The notes under the pieces are model-generated. The model saw only the letters and a program-made list of their open reading frames with translations. It had not been told where the DNA came from and made no database searches. DNA of 64,000 bases from Chitinophaga pinensis (GTDB lineage Bacteria; Bacteroidota; Bacteroidia; Chitinophagales; CAMDFR01), in assembly GCA_945860705.1 (NCBI GenBank), contig CAMART010000003.1, positions 62,001-126,000 of the forward strand. Direction: 5' to 3'. Every line of letters begins with the position of its first letter. The first letter of the stretch is position 1. Position numbers and translations under genes: made by a program. Shown here piece by piece: positions 37,098 to 46,006 of this stretch.

Positions 37098-37628
37098 CTA
37101 CTTCTCAAAACACTTAATCGGATTTATATACCACATTTTTTTATAGCCTTGTGGTGTTGTATCTACTTGCCAGATGTATGGTATCAATGTATGGATTTCA
37201 TAGTGTAGGTGTGGAGCTTTCCCTCTTGCATTTCCGGTATCACCAACAGCAGCTATTATTGTTCCTTTTTTGGCGATGGTAAAACTCTTTGTATAAATAG
37301 CACTCAAATGAGCAAAATAATGAAATCTCCATTTAGAGCTTAATAGTACTACATAATTTCCTCCTAGATTATTCTTTCCACACTTGATAATAATACCATC
37401 GCATGGAGCAATAACTTTTGTACCAATATTTGCAAATATATCTACACCCTTGTGTGTGCCACTTTTGCCCCATGGATTATACCAAAATGATTTTGCATTA
37501 TAACTAGAAGAAGTGGCATCTTTTACTGGAATCAATAATTTCTGATTTGGAATAAAACCAATCACTATTATCAAAATGATAGATAGAAACAATAGCTTGT
37601 ATTTATTTTTTGAAATAAAAACGAACAT
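37098..37628 (-). CDS. M23-family metallopeptidase (LytM/lysostaphin fold)
   Basis: The 176-residue protein has an N-terminal membrane helix (about 11-26) and an M23 domain with the zinc ligands His59 and Asp63 (HKGVD) and His142, alongside His140 (HLHYEIH). All catalytic residues look intact, so it should cut peptidoglycan cross-bridges in the periplasm. The short domain resembles minimal Bacteroidota M23 enzymes. It follows the ECF-associated envelope gene by about 37 bases on the minus strand. Confidence 0.88.
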   Translation of the reverse strand: MFVFISKNKYKLLFLSIILIIVIGFIPNQKLLIPVKDATSSSYNAKSFWYNPWGKSGTHKGVDIFANIGTKVIAPCDGIIIKCGKNNLGGNYVVLLSSKWRFHYFAHLSAIYTKSFTIAKKGTIIAAVGDTGNARGKAPHLHYEIHTLIPYIWQVDTTPQGYKKMWYINPIKCFEK

Positions 37629-37664
37629 ATGTTTTAACTAAAATGGAAAATGAAAAATGAATAT

Positions 37665-38948
37665 TTATTTGATAGAGCTCTTTGTAGTAAATGTAATAGT
37701 AGCATTTACACCTACACCGATACTGTTAAATGAACTTGTATTGTTTTGCGTCCAATTGCTCAATTGTTTAGCATCACCTCCATAGTTTGCTTCGGCACCT
37801 AGAGTCACTCCTAAGTTTTTCTTTACATATACTTGGTATTCCACTCCAGCTATGAATCTTATATTGTGATTTGGCAAGTAAGACTTCGCATTTAGATGAG
37901 CATTTTTATAATGAACCAATTTGCTATTATCTACTTTAGATTCCGCTCTAGTCAAGTAAGCATAAGACATTCCACTATATACATTTACAGAATTTACTCT
38001 GTTGTTTTTGTCTACCCAATTGTTTCTTATTTTAACGATAATAGGCAATTCTACATAAGATAGTTTTAGGCTACCGCTACTGCTTGCATCAGAGAAATTA
38101 CTTTTGTATGATAGATTATTTTGCATGTAGCTAAGACCCGACTGTACAGCAACTCTATTATTAATATTATAACCTACTATCAAGCCGCCTTTCACACACA
38201 TACTTGGAGTATATGTAATATTTGAGCCTAGCATTTTATTAGATGTATTATTTGCAGTCATCACATTAGTTCCAGCTTGTGCACTAGCTCCATAATAGAT
38301 TCCTTTTAGATTCGGTCTATTATTTATCACTATTGGTTCTTCTTGTTGTTTATAGTTTTTGAAAGCAACAACTTTGTTTGCCACAGCCAATGTGCTAGGA
38401 TACATAGTAGGCATTTCTTTATATGATCTTAGTCTATTTTCTAATGCTATAGAAGAGATAGATTCTTTTTCTTCAGTAGGCAAAACTGATAAGTATATAT
38501 GTTTAGTATTATCATTGCTTACAAAAACTCTTTCTACTTTAAAATTAGTAGATGATGAAGTTGTGTTAGTTGTTGAGTTTGAATAATTACTATTATATGA
38601 ATTACTAGAATTATTTGAATAATTGGCAGTTTTAGAACTATTAGATTTATTATAGTTCATCGCAAAATGATTTGCATCAATATTTTTAGACGCAGTTTCT
38701 TTGTTTTTGCTTCCTTTATTGAGAATAAAATAAGATGATGATGCAGAAATACCCACAAGCGACATAAACGCTAATAAAAGTAAAAAGTACTTTGTATTAT
38801 CTTTTTTCTTAGGATCTGGCATATCTCCTTGTATAGATTCTTCGATACCAGCCCATAGAGATGCACTCGGCTCTATCTCATAGTCATAGAGCTTGTTTTT
38901 GATGGCATCATCAAAGTTTTGATTCATTAAATTTTTATCTATACTCAT
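37665..38948 (-). CDS. Envelope protein with cytoplasmic tail, membrane helix and C-terminal beta-barrel-like domain
   Basis: The 427-residue protein starts with a soluble segment (FDDAIKNKLYDYEIEPSASLW) like those fused to anti-sigma-type proteins downstream of ECF sigma genes in Bacteroidota. It then has a membrane helix (about 54-75), a Ser/Asn-rich linker (about 90-135), and a C-terminal region (about 215-427) that looks like a PorT-type outer-membrane barrel (GIYYGASAQAGTNV, LSYVELPIIVKIR, SVNVYSGMSYAYL). It directly follows the sigma gene. An envelope-spanning sensor role is inferred, not shown. Confidence 0.75.
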   Translation of the reverse strand: MSIDKNLMNQNFDDAIKNKLYDYEIEPSASLWAGIEESIQGDMPDPKKKDNTKYFLLLLAFMSLVGISASSSYFILNKGSKNKETASKNIDANHFAMNYNKSNSSKTANYSNNSSNSYNSNYSNSTTNTTSSSTNFKVERVFVSNDNTKHIYLSVLPTEEKESISSIALENRLRSYKEMPTMYPSTLAVANKVVAFKNYKQQEEPIVINNRPNLKGIYYGASAQAGTNVMTANNTSNKMLGSNITYTPSMCVKGGLIVGYNINNRVAVQSGLSYMQNNLSYKSNFSDASSSGSLKLSYVELPIIVKIRNNWVDKNNRVNSVNVYSGMSYAYLTRAESKVDNSKLVHYKNAHLNAKSYLPNHNIRFIAGVEYQVYVKKNLGVTLGAEANYGGDAKQLSNWTQNNTSSFNSIGVGVNATITFTTKSSIK

Positions 38949-39017
38949 TTTTTTCTTTTCCGCGCCTTCTCTTTTGATTGATTAGACGCTTATTTTATTG
39001 TTTTGGTTGTAAATATA

Positions 39018-39593
39018 CTAAGCTCCGTCGTTTGTTTTTGCAATTTTATGAATTTTTTCTACTTTTTCTTGAAGCAACATTCTAGCTCTAGACAATTGAG
39101 ACTTAGAAGTTCCTTCACTTATTCCCAACATTTCTGCTATTTCTTGGTGAGAATAGCCTTCAATCACGTACATATTGAATACCGTTCTGTATCCTATAGA
39201 CAACTCCCCTATCATTTTAAGTAAATCTGCTTCCTGTAATTGGTCTATTACATCGCCATTATATGTTTTTATATTATCATTTTCTATTTCAGTTACAGCA
39301 TATAAATTCACTTTTTTACGGTAATGTTCTATAGAAGTATTTACAAAAATTCTACGCACCCAACCCTCAAATGAACCTTCCCCTCTATATTTTCCTATAT
39401 TTTTGAATACTTTAATAAATCCTTCTTGTAAAATGTCTTCAGCTATATGATAATCGTTTGTATAACGCATACATACCCCGAACATTTTAGAATACATGCT
39501 TTTGTATAGAATTTTTTGGGCTATTATATTCCCCTCACAGCATCCTTTGATGATGTCTTTTTCGTTTTCTGCTGTGAGTTTTTGATGGTTCAT
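39018..39593 (-). CDS. ECF-type RNA polymerase sigma-70 factor
   Basis: The 191-residue protein has sigma region 2 (YSKMFGVCMRYTNDYHIAEDILQEGFIKVF split by the track, with AEDILQEGFI) and region 4 (GEL-type HTH: YSHQEIAEMLGISEGTSKSQLSRARMLL in short pieces). This is the standard extracytoplasmic-function layout. It is followed by the barrel/anti-sigma-like gene, 69 bases on, which is likely its regulator. No own-promoter motif was confidently identified. Confidence 0.9.
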   Translation of the reverse strand: MNHQKLTAENEKDIIKGCCEGNIIAQKILYKSMYSKMFGVCMRYTNDYHIAEDILQEGFIKVFKNIGKYRGEGSFEGWVRRIFVNTSIEHYRKKVNLYAVTEIENDNIKTYNGDVIDQLQEADLLKMIGELSIGYRTVFNMYVIEGYSHQEIAEMLGISEGTSKSQLSRARMLLQEKVEKIHKIAKTNDGA

Positions 39594-39629
39594 GCTTTAT
39601 TTACCTATAACAAATCTATATTAATTATA

Positions 39630-40214
39630 TCAGAAATCCAAGTATTTTCTATAAAATGACATAAAACTGACAATTGCTTTTTTACGATGACTCAATTCAT
39701 TTTTTTCTTCAAAACTCATTTCAGCAAAAGTTTGCTCATGTCCTTCTGGTATAAAAACGGAATCGTACCCAAAACCGTTGCCTCCTCGCTCCATTATATC
39801 TATGCTACCATTTGTCAATCCTTCAAACTGCTCATATTTGCCATTGTCATAAAAAGTTATCACCGTCTTAAAACGTGCTTTTCGCTCTTTTATTGTCTTT
39901 AGATTGGATAAAAGTAAATCTATATTTTCTTGAGAATTAGCATTTTCACCTGCATATCTAGCAGATCTTACTCCTGGTTCGTTGTTTAGATATAGCACTT
40001 CCAGCCCTGTATCTTCTGCTATACAAGCTACTCCTGCTTTTTCGCTAGCATATCGAGCTTTAGCAAGGGAATTTCCTTCTATAGTTGATTCATTTTCTGG
40101 TATTTCCTCGAATATTCCTACATCCTGCAAACTCAACAATACAATATTATCAGGCAATATGGCCTGAAACTCTTTGCGTTTATTGGCATTATTTGATGCT
40201 AAAAGTAATTTCAT
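39630..40214 (-). CDS. rdgB: Non-canonical purine NTP pyrophosphatase (RdgB/HAM1)
   Basis: This enzyme hydrolyses ITP, dITP and XTP to monophosphates, keeping deaminated purines out of DNA and RNA. I set the start at 40214 (MKLLLASNN); the longer frame reaching 40259 would overlap the upstream gene and adds a non-conserved leader. The 194 residues keep LLASNNANKRKEF, IAEDTGLEVLYLN, GVRSARYAG and the C-terminal SHRKKAI. It lies between a gene of unknown function and the ECF sigma gene on the minus strand. Confidence 0.93.
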   Translation of the reverse strand: MKLLLASNNANKRKEFQAILPDNIVLLSLQDVGIFEEIPENESTIEGNSLAKARYASEKAGVACIAEDTGLEVLYLNNEPGVRSARYAGENANSQENIDLLLSNLKTIKERKARFKTVITFYDNGKYEQFEGLTNGSIDIMERGGNGFGYDSVFIPEGHEQTFAEMSFEEKNELSHRKKAIVSFMSFYRKYLDF

Positions 40215-40222
40215 GTGTAAAA

Positions 40223-40675
40223 CTATTTTTGATGAAACATCTTTTGAAGACCCAACCAAAACTCATTTTTTTGTGCTTTATTAGATGGATTATTTATCAG
40301 ACCTAATGCATCAGTAAAAATAAATTTTGAATTATTAATTGTAATGTATTGATTTTTTGAATATTGAAATTGATTTTCTACTAAATTACTAGCTTCGCCA
40401 AAAACGATAAAATATTTTAAAGTATTGTTTATCAATATATTCTTAAATGAAGTTGGATTTGTAAGACTTACAATTTTATATTGATCTTTTTCTAATTTTA
40501 GAGCTCCGGCTATATTATTTATAAGCACATTGTAGGCTATATCATATCTATCTTCTTCCACATCTGGCACTAGAAATAGAGTAGTAGTTTGCTCATGTAT
40601 GTCGCATATAAGTTGTTCTTTATCAGATATTTGATAAATTTCGCTACCGATGTAAAGCTCTTGTCCTATATTCAT
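40223..40675 (-). CDS. Protein of unknown function upstream of rdgB
   Basis: The 150-residue acidic cytosolic protein has no signal peptide or membrane helix. It contains VLINNIAGALKLEKDQYKIV and YFIVFGEASNL, which suggest an alpha/beta fold, but I do not recognise the family. It ends 8 bases before the rdgB start, so the two are in one operon. It is divergent from ilvE, with about 60 bases between the starts. Confidence 0.72.
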   Translation of the reverse strand: MNIGQELYIGSEIYQISDKEQLICDIHEQTTTLFLVPDVEEDRYDIAYNVLINNIAGALKLEKDQYKIVSLTNPTSFKNILINNTLKYFIVFGEASNLVENQFQYSKNQYITINNSKFIFTDALGLINNPSNKAQKNEFWLGLQKMFHQK

Positions 40676-40737
40676 AGTTATAAATTAAAAAATAAACACT
40701 TTCTTTGCATTCGCTTAGCTAAAAAAAAGTGCGTAAA

Positions 40738-41823
40738 ATGAGACACGAAATTAAAGTAAACAAAGCAAAGTCGTCTAGAATAAATGAAGTAGATTTCAAC
40801 AATCTAGCATTTGGTAAAGAATTTTCTGACCATATGTTTATAGCGGACTATTCTAATGGAGAATGGAGCAACTATAGAATAGAACCTATGGCAAATATAG
40901 CTTTTCATCCAGCAACATCTGCATTTCACTATGGTCAAGCTATATTTGAAGGACTAAAGGCTCAAAAAGATAAAGATGGTAATGTATTGGTTTTCAGACC
41001 AGACATGAATGCAAAAAGAATGGATATTTCTGCTAATAGAATGGGTATGCCGTCTTTACCAGAAGGTTTGTTTTTACAAGCAATAGAAGAATTGATAAAA
41101 CTAGATGCTAGTTGGGTACCAACTGACGCTAATTCAAGTTTATATATAAGACCATTTATGATTGCAACTGACGAATACGTTGGTATCAGAGAATCTGAAC
41201 ATTATAAATTTATCATTTTTACTTGCCCAGTAGGTGCGTATTATTCTGCTCCCGTAAATGTTTATGTATCTGAAGAATATATAAGAGCATTTCCAGGTGG
41301 TGTGGGTTTTGCAAAATGTGCAGGTAATTATGCAGCAAGTTTATATCCACTAAGATTTGCTAAGCAAGAAGGTTATGACCAAATTCTATGGCTAGATGGT
41401 ATAGAAAAAAAATATTTTCAGGAATGTGGTACTATGAATGTCTTCTTTATGATAGATAATGTACTTGTAACACCACCACTTGATGAAGGCACTATACTTG
41501 CTGGTATCACTAGAGATAGTGTAATAACACTAGCTAAAGAAATGGGTATAAAAGTAGAAGAACGCAATATAAGTGTAGAAGAGTTTTTGCAGGCACATAA
41601 AGAAAATAGAATACAAGATGCCTTTGGTGCTGGCACCGCTGCAACTATTGCTCCTATAAAAATAGTAGGATATAGACATACGAAATACGAGTTGCCTGAT
41701 ATAGAAACTAGAACAGTTTCTACAGCTATAAAAGCAAAAATGAACCAAATAAAAAATGGTGATGATGCTCAAAAAAGTGCATGGGTGATGAAAATAGATG
41801 CTTCTGAACATGTTCCTGTATAA
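40738..41823 (+). CDS. ilvE: Branched-chain amino acid aminotransferase
   Basis: This PLP enzyme makes the last step of Val, Leu and Ile synthesis and starts their breakdown. I choose the ATG at 40738; a GTG 9 bases upstream is possible. The 361 residues include FHYGQAIFEGLKA, the Schiff-base lysine Lys193 in FAKCAGNYAASL, and QECGTMNVFF. The fold is the type IV aminotransferase of the eukaryotic-like BCAT group. It is the first gene of a plus-strand run toward mutS2, and TTTCTTTG near 40700 is a near-match to the -7 element. Confidence 0.93.
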   Translation: MRHEIKVNKAKSSRINEVDFNNLAFGKEFSDHMFIADYSNGEWSNYRIEPMANIAFHPATSAFHYGQAIFEGLKAQKDKDGNVLVFRPDMNAKRMDISANRMGMPSLPEGLFLQAIEELIKLDASWVPTDANSSLYIRPFMIATDEYVGIRESEHYKFIIFTCPVGAYYSAPVNVYVSEEYIRAFPGGVGFAKCAGNYAASLYPLRFAKQEGYDQILWLDGIEKKYFQECGTMNVFFMIDNVLVTPPLDEGTILAGITRDSVITLAKEMGIKVEERNISVEEFLQAHKENRIQDAFGAGTAATIAPIKIVGYRHTKYELPDIETRTVSTAIKAKMNQIKNGDDAQKSAWVMKIDASEHVPV

Positions 41824-41869
41824 ATTGTTTATACATATATTTTAACTAATTACTATTTACTGCTGAGTG

Positions 41870-44245
41870 ATGAAACTCTACCCACACGATATTCTTGAAA
41901 AATTAGAATTTCATAAAATTATTGATTTACTGAAAGAACAAGCCATGTCTGACATGGGTATTGAAAGATGTTTGCTTCTTAGTCCAGTAGCTGATAAAAA
42001 TTATATAGCAAAATCACTAAAACAAATTTCAGAATTTAAAGAACTTCAAAACTCAGGCTTTCATTTTCCTAGTCAAAATTATTTTAACTTGAGTGAAACA
42101 ATAACTCAACTAGAAATAAATGATTATGTGCTTGCAGAAGATTTGTTATTGCAACTGAAAATATTTACTGAAACAATAGGTGATATAGTAGAATTTTTAA
42201 AAACGCATCAAGATATAGCTCCTACCCTATTTTTACTTATAAAAAATATTTATTTTGAAAAAAATATTATACTCAAAATAGATGCAGTAATAGATGAAAC
42301 TGCTATTGTACGAAGCAATGCTAGTAAAGAACTTGAACGAATACGTAAAGATAAAATCATAAAAGCTAGAGAACTTGATGCAGCTTTTAGAAGAATAGCC
42401 TCACAACTAAAAAACTCTGGATATACTACAGATACTGGAGAAAGCATAAGAAATGGAAGAAGAGTTGTTTCAGTTTTTGCTGAAAGTAAGCGACAGGTAA
42501 AAGGAATCATACATGATGAAAGTGAAAGTGGGAAAACAATATATATAGAGCCCGAAGAAACTGTTTATTTGAATAATGAAATTTTTGAACTAGAACGAGC
42601 GGAGAAAAGAGAAATATATAGAATACTCAAAACACTTTGTAATGAACTCAGAGAATATACGGCTCTAATAAAAGATTATCAAGAATTTATTGGACTCTGT
42701 GATTTCATAAGAGCAAAATCAAAATTGTCTTTTATACTCGAAGCTATTGAGCCGGGCATACTTCCAACTGCGAGTATGAAACTAGTTCGAGGTTTTCACC
42801 CTTTATTAAAACTTATTAATAAAAAAAATAATAAAGATACCATACCGCATACAGCCAGCATCAACCAAGAACAGCAAATCATTTTAGTTAGTGGCCCTAA
42901 TGCTGGTGGGAAATCAGTTACGCTAAAAACCTTTGCATTACTACAATTGATGTTTCAGTCTGGACTTCATGTGCCAGTAGATAATACTACTGAATTAGGA
43001 ATATTTGATCAGATAATGGCCGATGTGGGAGATAGTCAATCTCTAGAAGATGAACTGAGTACTTATAGCTCTCGCCTTAGATACATGAAATATTTTGTAG
43101 AAAATGCCAATGCAAATACGTTGTTTTTAATAGATGAGTTTGGAACAGGAACCGACCCTGTTTTTGGTGGAGCTATGGCAGAATCTATTCTCAAAGAACT
43201 TTTGCATAAAAAGGCTAAAGGTGTAATCAATACTCACTATGGCAACTTAAAAATATTTGCAGAACGAAATAAAAACATCGTAAATGCGGCTATGATTTTT
43301 GATGAGGAACATCTAAGTCCTACGTACAAAATGCAAATAGGCAAACCTGGTAGTTCCTACACTTTTGTGATAGCAAGAAAAAACCAACTGCCTGAAAGCA
43401 TCATCAAATATGCTCAAAACCTAGTAGGAAATAATATAGTAAAATACGAAGACCTACTCAATAAAATAGAGAGTGAACGAAAAGATATAGTGAAAGCTGG
43501 AGACGATTTAGAAAAACAAGATAAACGTCTCAAAGAACTTATTAGAAAATTTGAAATACAAAATAAAGAAATAGAATATCAAAAGAAAAAGCTGAAGTAT
43601 GATTATTACTTGCAGAAACAAGAATTTGAAACCAAGCTAGAGCAGGAGATACAAAAGGTATTGAAAGATATTCAAAAAGAAAAAAACGAAGCGGAATCGA
43701 AAGCTAAAGAACTACTCAAAAATGTACAACAAGACAAAACAGTGAGTATACAACTCGTAGATAAAAGTAAAAAAGAACTGCACAGCAAAAAAGCACCAAC
43801 TGTTCTAAAGGTAGGCGATAGAGTAAAAATAACTGACACGAACGAAATTGGTACAATAGAGACACTTAATAAAAATAAAGCACATGTAGTATTTCAGCAT
43901 GTGAAAACTTGGATAAGTCTAGAAATGCTCGAACATGTAGATATGAGCAAACAAAAAAAACATACTCCAATAGCTGCGATAAGAAATTACAATAGTGATG
44001 ATGCAACTTATGAGCTAGATATAAGAGGTATGATGAAAGAAGAAGCCTATCCACTGATAGAATCTTTTTTAGATAAAAGTATGTTGAGCAATTTTCCGGA
44101 AGTGCGTATAGTACACGGAAAAGGAAGTGGCGCATTGAAAATGCTCGTAAAACAATATATAAAAGGATATAAAGAAATAAAAGAGAGCTATCATCCAGCT
44201 CCAGAGTATGGTGGTGATGGCGTGACTATGGTAAAGTTTTATTAG
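41870..44245 (+). CDS. mutS2: MutS2-family ATPase/endonuclease
   Basis: The 791-residue protein has the MutS core but no mismatch-recognition domain. It has Walker A SGPNAGGKSVTLKTF, Walker B LFLIDEFGTGTDP, a long coiled coil (about 510-640), and a C-terminal Smr nuclease domain with LDIRGMMKEEAYPLIESFLD-type sequence and VHGKGSGAL. MutS2 acts in recombination suppression or, in some bacteria, in rescue of collided ribosomes. I choose the ATG at 41870; a GTG directly before it is also in frame. Confidence 0.94.
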   Translation: MKLYPHDILEKLEFHKIIDLLKEQAMSDMGIERCLLLSPVADKNYIAKSLKQISEFKELQNSGFHFPSQNYFNLSETITQLEINDYVLAEDLLLQLKIFTETIGDIVEFLKTHQDIAPTLFLLIKNIYFEKNIILKIDAVIDETAIVRSNASKELERIRKDKIIKARELDAAFRRIASQLKNSGYTTDTGESIRNGRRVVSVFAESKRQVKGIIHDESESGKTIYIEPEETVYLNNEIFELERAEKREIYRILKTLCNELREYTALIKDYQEFIGLCDFIRAKSKLSFILEAIEPGILPTASMKLVRGFHPLLKLINKKNNKDTIPHTASINQEQQIILVSGPNAGGKSVTLKTFALLQLMFQSGLHVPVDNTTELGIFDQIMADVGDSQSLEDELSTYSSRLRYMKYFVENANANTLFLIDEFGTGTDPVFGGAMAESILKELLHKKAKGVINTHYGNLKIFAERNKNIVNAAMIFDEEHLSPTYKMQIGKPGSSYTFVIARKNQLPESIIKYAQNLVGNNIVKYEDLLNKIESERKDIVKAGDDLEKQDKRLKELIRKFEIQNKEIEYQKKKLKYDYYLQKQEFETKLEQEIQKVLKDIQKEKNEAESKAKELLKNVQQDKTVSIQLVDKSKKELHSKKAPTVLKVGDRVKITDTNEIGTIETLNKNKAHVVFQHVKTWISLEMLEHVDMSKQKKHTPIAAIRNYNSDDATYELDIRGMMKEEAYPLIESFLDKSMLSNFPEVRIVHGKGSGALKMLVKQYIKGYKEIKESYHPAPEYGGDGVTMVKFY

Positions 44246-44264
44246 GAAAAATATTATATTATAT

Positions 44265-44684
44265 ATGGAAAACAAAACTAAAATTACCATAACAACTGCA
44301 TTAAACGAACCAATTGAAAAAGTTTGGGATTACTTTACCAATCCTATACATATCATAAAATGGAATCATGCTTCTGATGATTGGCATTCTACTAAAGCTA
44401 TTAATGACTTGAGAGTTGGAGGTAAATTTGAGTATAGAATGGAAGCAAAAGATGGAAGTTTTGGATTTGATTTTTTTGGTTTCTATGATAAAATAATAGA
44501 CTTCAAATTAATAGAATATACGCTTGGTGATGATAGAAAAGTAAGTATCAATTTTACAAACGATGGCAATGAAGTTTTTATAGAAGAGATATTTGAGGCA
44601 GAGTCTGAAAACCCTATAGAACTTCAAAAGACTGGATGGCAAGCTATACTAGATAACTTTAAAAACTATACTTCTTCTAATTAA
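44265..44684 (+). CDS. SRPBCC/AHSA1-family protein
   Basis: The 139-residue protein has the START-like AHSA1 pattern: ITTALNEPIEKVWDYFTNP, then KWNHASDDWHSTKAINDLRVGGKFEYRM in two stretches, and a C-terminal helix LQKTGWQAILDNFKNY. These proteins bind hydrophobic ligands in a helix-grip fold; individual functions vary and none is assignable here. It follows mutS2 by 19 bases, so it is probably cotranscribed. Confidence 0.85.
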   Translation: MENKTKITITTALNEPIEKVWDYFTNPIHIIKWNHASDDWHSTKAINDLRVGGKFEYRMEAKDGSFGFDFFGFYDKIIDFKLIEYTLGDDRKVSINFTNDGNEVFIEEIFEAESENPIELQKTGWQAILDNFKNYTSSN

Positions 44685-44773
44685 ATATATTGTTATATTA
44701 AAACCTTTTAAAAAAGGAATTTAATCAATTATTTTATTAAGCTTATCTTTAAGTTTATAATCTAAAATATATT

Positions 44774-45916
44774 ATGCCATTTTCTAAGCTTGGTCTTTCG
44801 CCTCATTTGCTGAATACACTTTTAAAGCAAAACTATGCAGCACCCTACCCTATTCAACAAGAAGCCATACCAGCTATTATTAAAAAGAATGATGTATTGG
44901 GAATAGCACAAACAGGCTCTGGCAAAACTGCGAGCTATGTATTGCCGATACTTACCAATTTACAAGAATTAAAAAAAATAAAAAACAGGCATATACCTGT
45001 ATTAGTATTAGTACCTACGAGAGAACTTGCTATGCAAGTGCAAGAGGTATTTAGGCAATTTGAAACTTCACTCCCACTAAGAATAAATTCCCTTGCAGTT
45101 TATGGAGGCGTATCTATCAATCCTCAAATGCAAGCATTGCAATACACGCATGTATTGATAGCTACACCAGGTAGATTACTTGAATTAGTAGAAAACAATG
45201 CGGTAAGTTTATCTTCAGTAGATACATTGGTTTTGGATGAAGCAGACAAAATGTTGAACTTAGGTTTCAAAGCAGAAATGAATCGTATTTTCTCCTTATT
45301 GCCATCACAAAGACAGAACTTATTATTTTCTGCAACTTTAAGCGAAGACTTAGAAAGCATTAATCAGGTGCTTCTAAAAAATCCAGTAATAATAAAAATA
45401 GAATCTGAAAGTAATCATATTGACTTGATAACTCAGACAGGATATTTTGTAGAAGACAATAAAAAAGGACCTTTACTTAGATATTTGATAAAAACAAATG
45501 ATATCAAACAACTTTTGGTATTTACATCTTCTGTATATGAAGCAGACAATGTAGCTGATAAACTTCGCAAAAATGGTATAAATGCCACTGCAATACATAG
45601 TAAGAAAAGTCAAAGTGCAAGGACGGAAGCTCTTAATAATTTTAAAAGTGGAAAATTAAATGTGCTCGTAGCAACCGATTTAATATCTAGGGGAATAGAC
45701 ATAAAATTTTTGCCTTATGTTATCAATTATGAGTTGCCTCGTTCACCAAAAGACTACATACATAGAATAGGAAGAACTGGAAGAGCTGAGTCACCTGGTG
45801 AAGCTATATCGTTTGTAAATGCTGAAGCACAAAATCATTTCAAAGTCATTCAGAAAAAAATGGGTAAATGGGTAACGATGATAGATGCAGAAAAAATCAA
45901 CCTAAAGGACTATTAA
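44774..45916 (+). CDS. DEAD-box RNA helicase (RhlE-like)
   Basis: The 380-residue protein has both RecA-like domains with Q-motif PYPIQQEAIPAI, Walker A AQTGSGKT, VPTRELAMQ, the DEAD box (VLDEADKML), SAT, VATDLISRGIDIK and HRIGRTGR. It ends soon after the helicase core with only a short basic tail. DEAD-box enzymes remodel structured RNA or ribosome intermediates. RhlE is the closest pattern in Bacteroidota, but other subfamilies share it. Confidence 0.92.
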   Translation: MPFSKLGLSPHLLNTLLKQNYAAPYPIQQEAIPAIIKKNDVLGIAQTGSGKTASYVLPILTNLQELKKIKNRHIPVLVLVPTRELAMQVQEVFRQFETSLPLRINSLAVYGGVSINPQMQALQYTHVLIATPGRLLELVENNAVSLSSVDTLVLDEADKMLNLGFKAEMNRIFSLLPSQRQNLLFSATLSEDLESINQVLLKNPVIIKIESESNHIDLITQTGYFVEDNKKGPLLRYLIKTNDIKQLLVFTSSVYEADNVADKLRKNGINATAIHSKKSQSARTEALNNFKSGKLNVLVATDLISRGIDIKFLPYVINYELPRSPKDYIHRIGRTGRAESPGEAISFVNAEAQNHFKVIQKKMGKWVTMIDAEKINLKDY

Positions 45917-45932
45917 AAAGTGCTTATTATAT

Positions 45933-45963
45933 TTTGGAATTAAATACATTATGATTATATTTG
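45933..45963 (+). promoter_or_regulatory. Bacteroidota promoter for the T9SS cargo gene
   Basis: TTTG (45933-45936), exactly 19 bases of spacer, then TATATTTG (45956-45963) fits both the -33 and the -7 consensus elements with standard spacing. It lies in the gap after the helicase gene and about 43 bases before the start of the secreted protein. Confidence 0.7.
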
Positions 45964-46006
45964 ATATATAGTATTAATTATATTTTTAACCCTAACACTA
46001 TTATTA

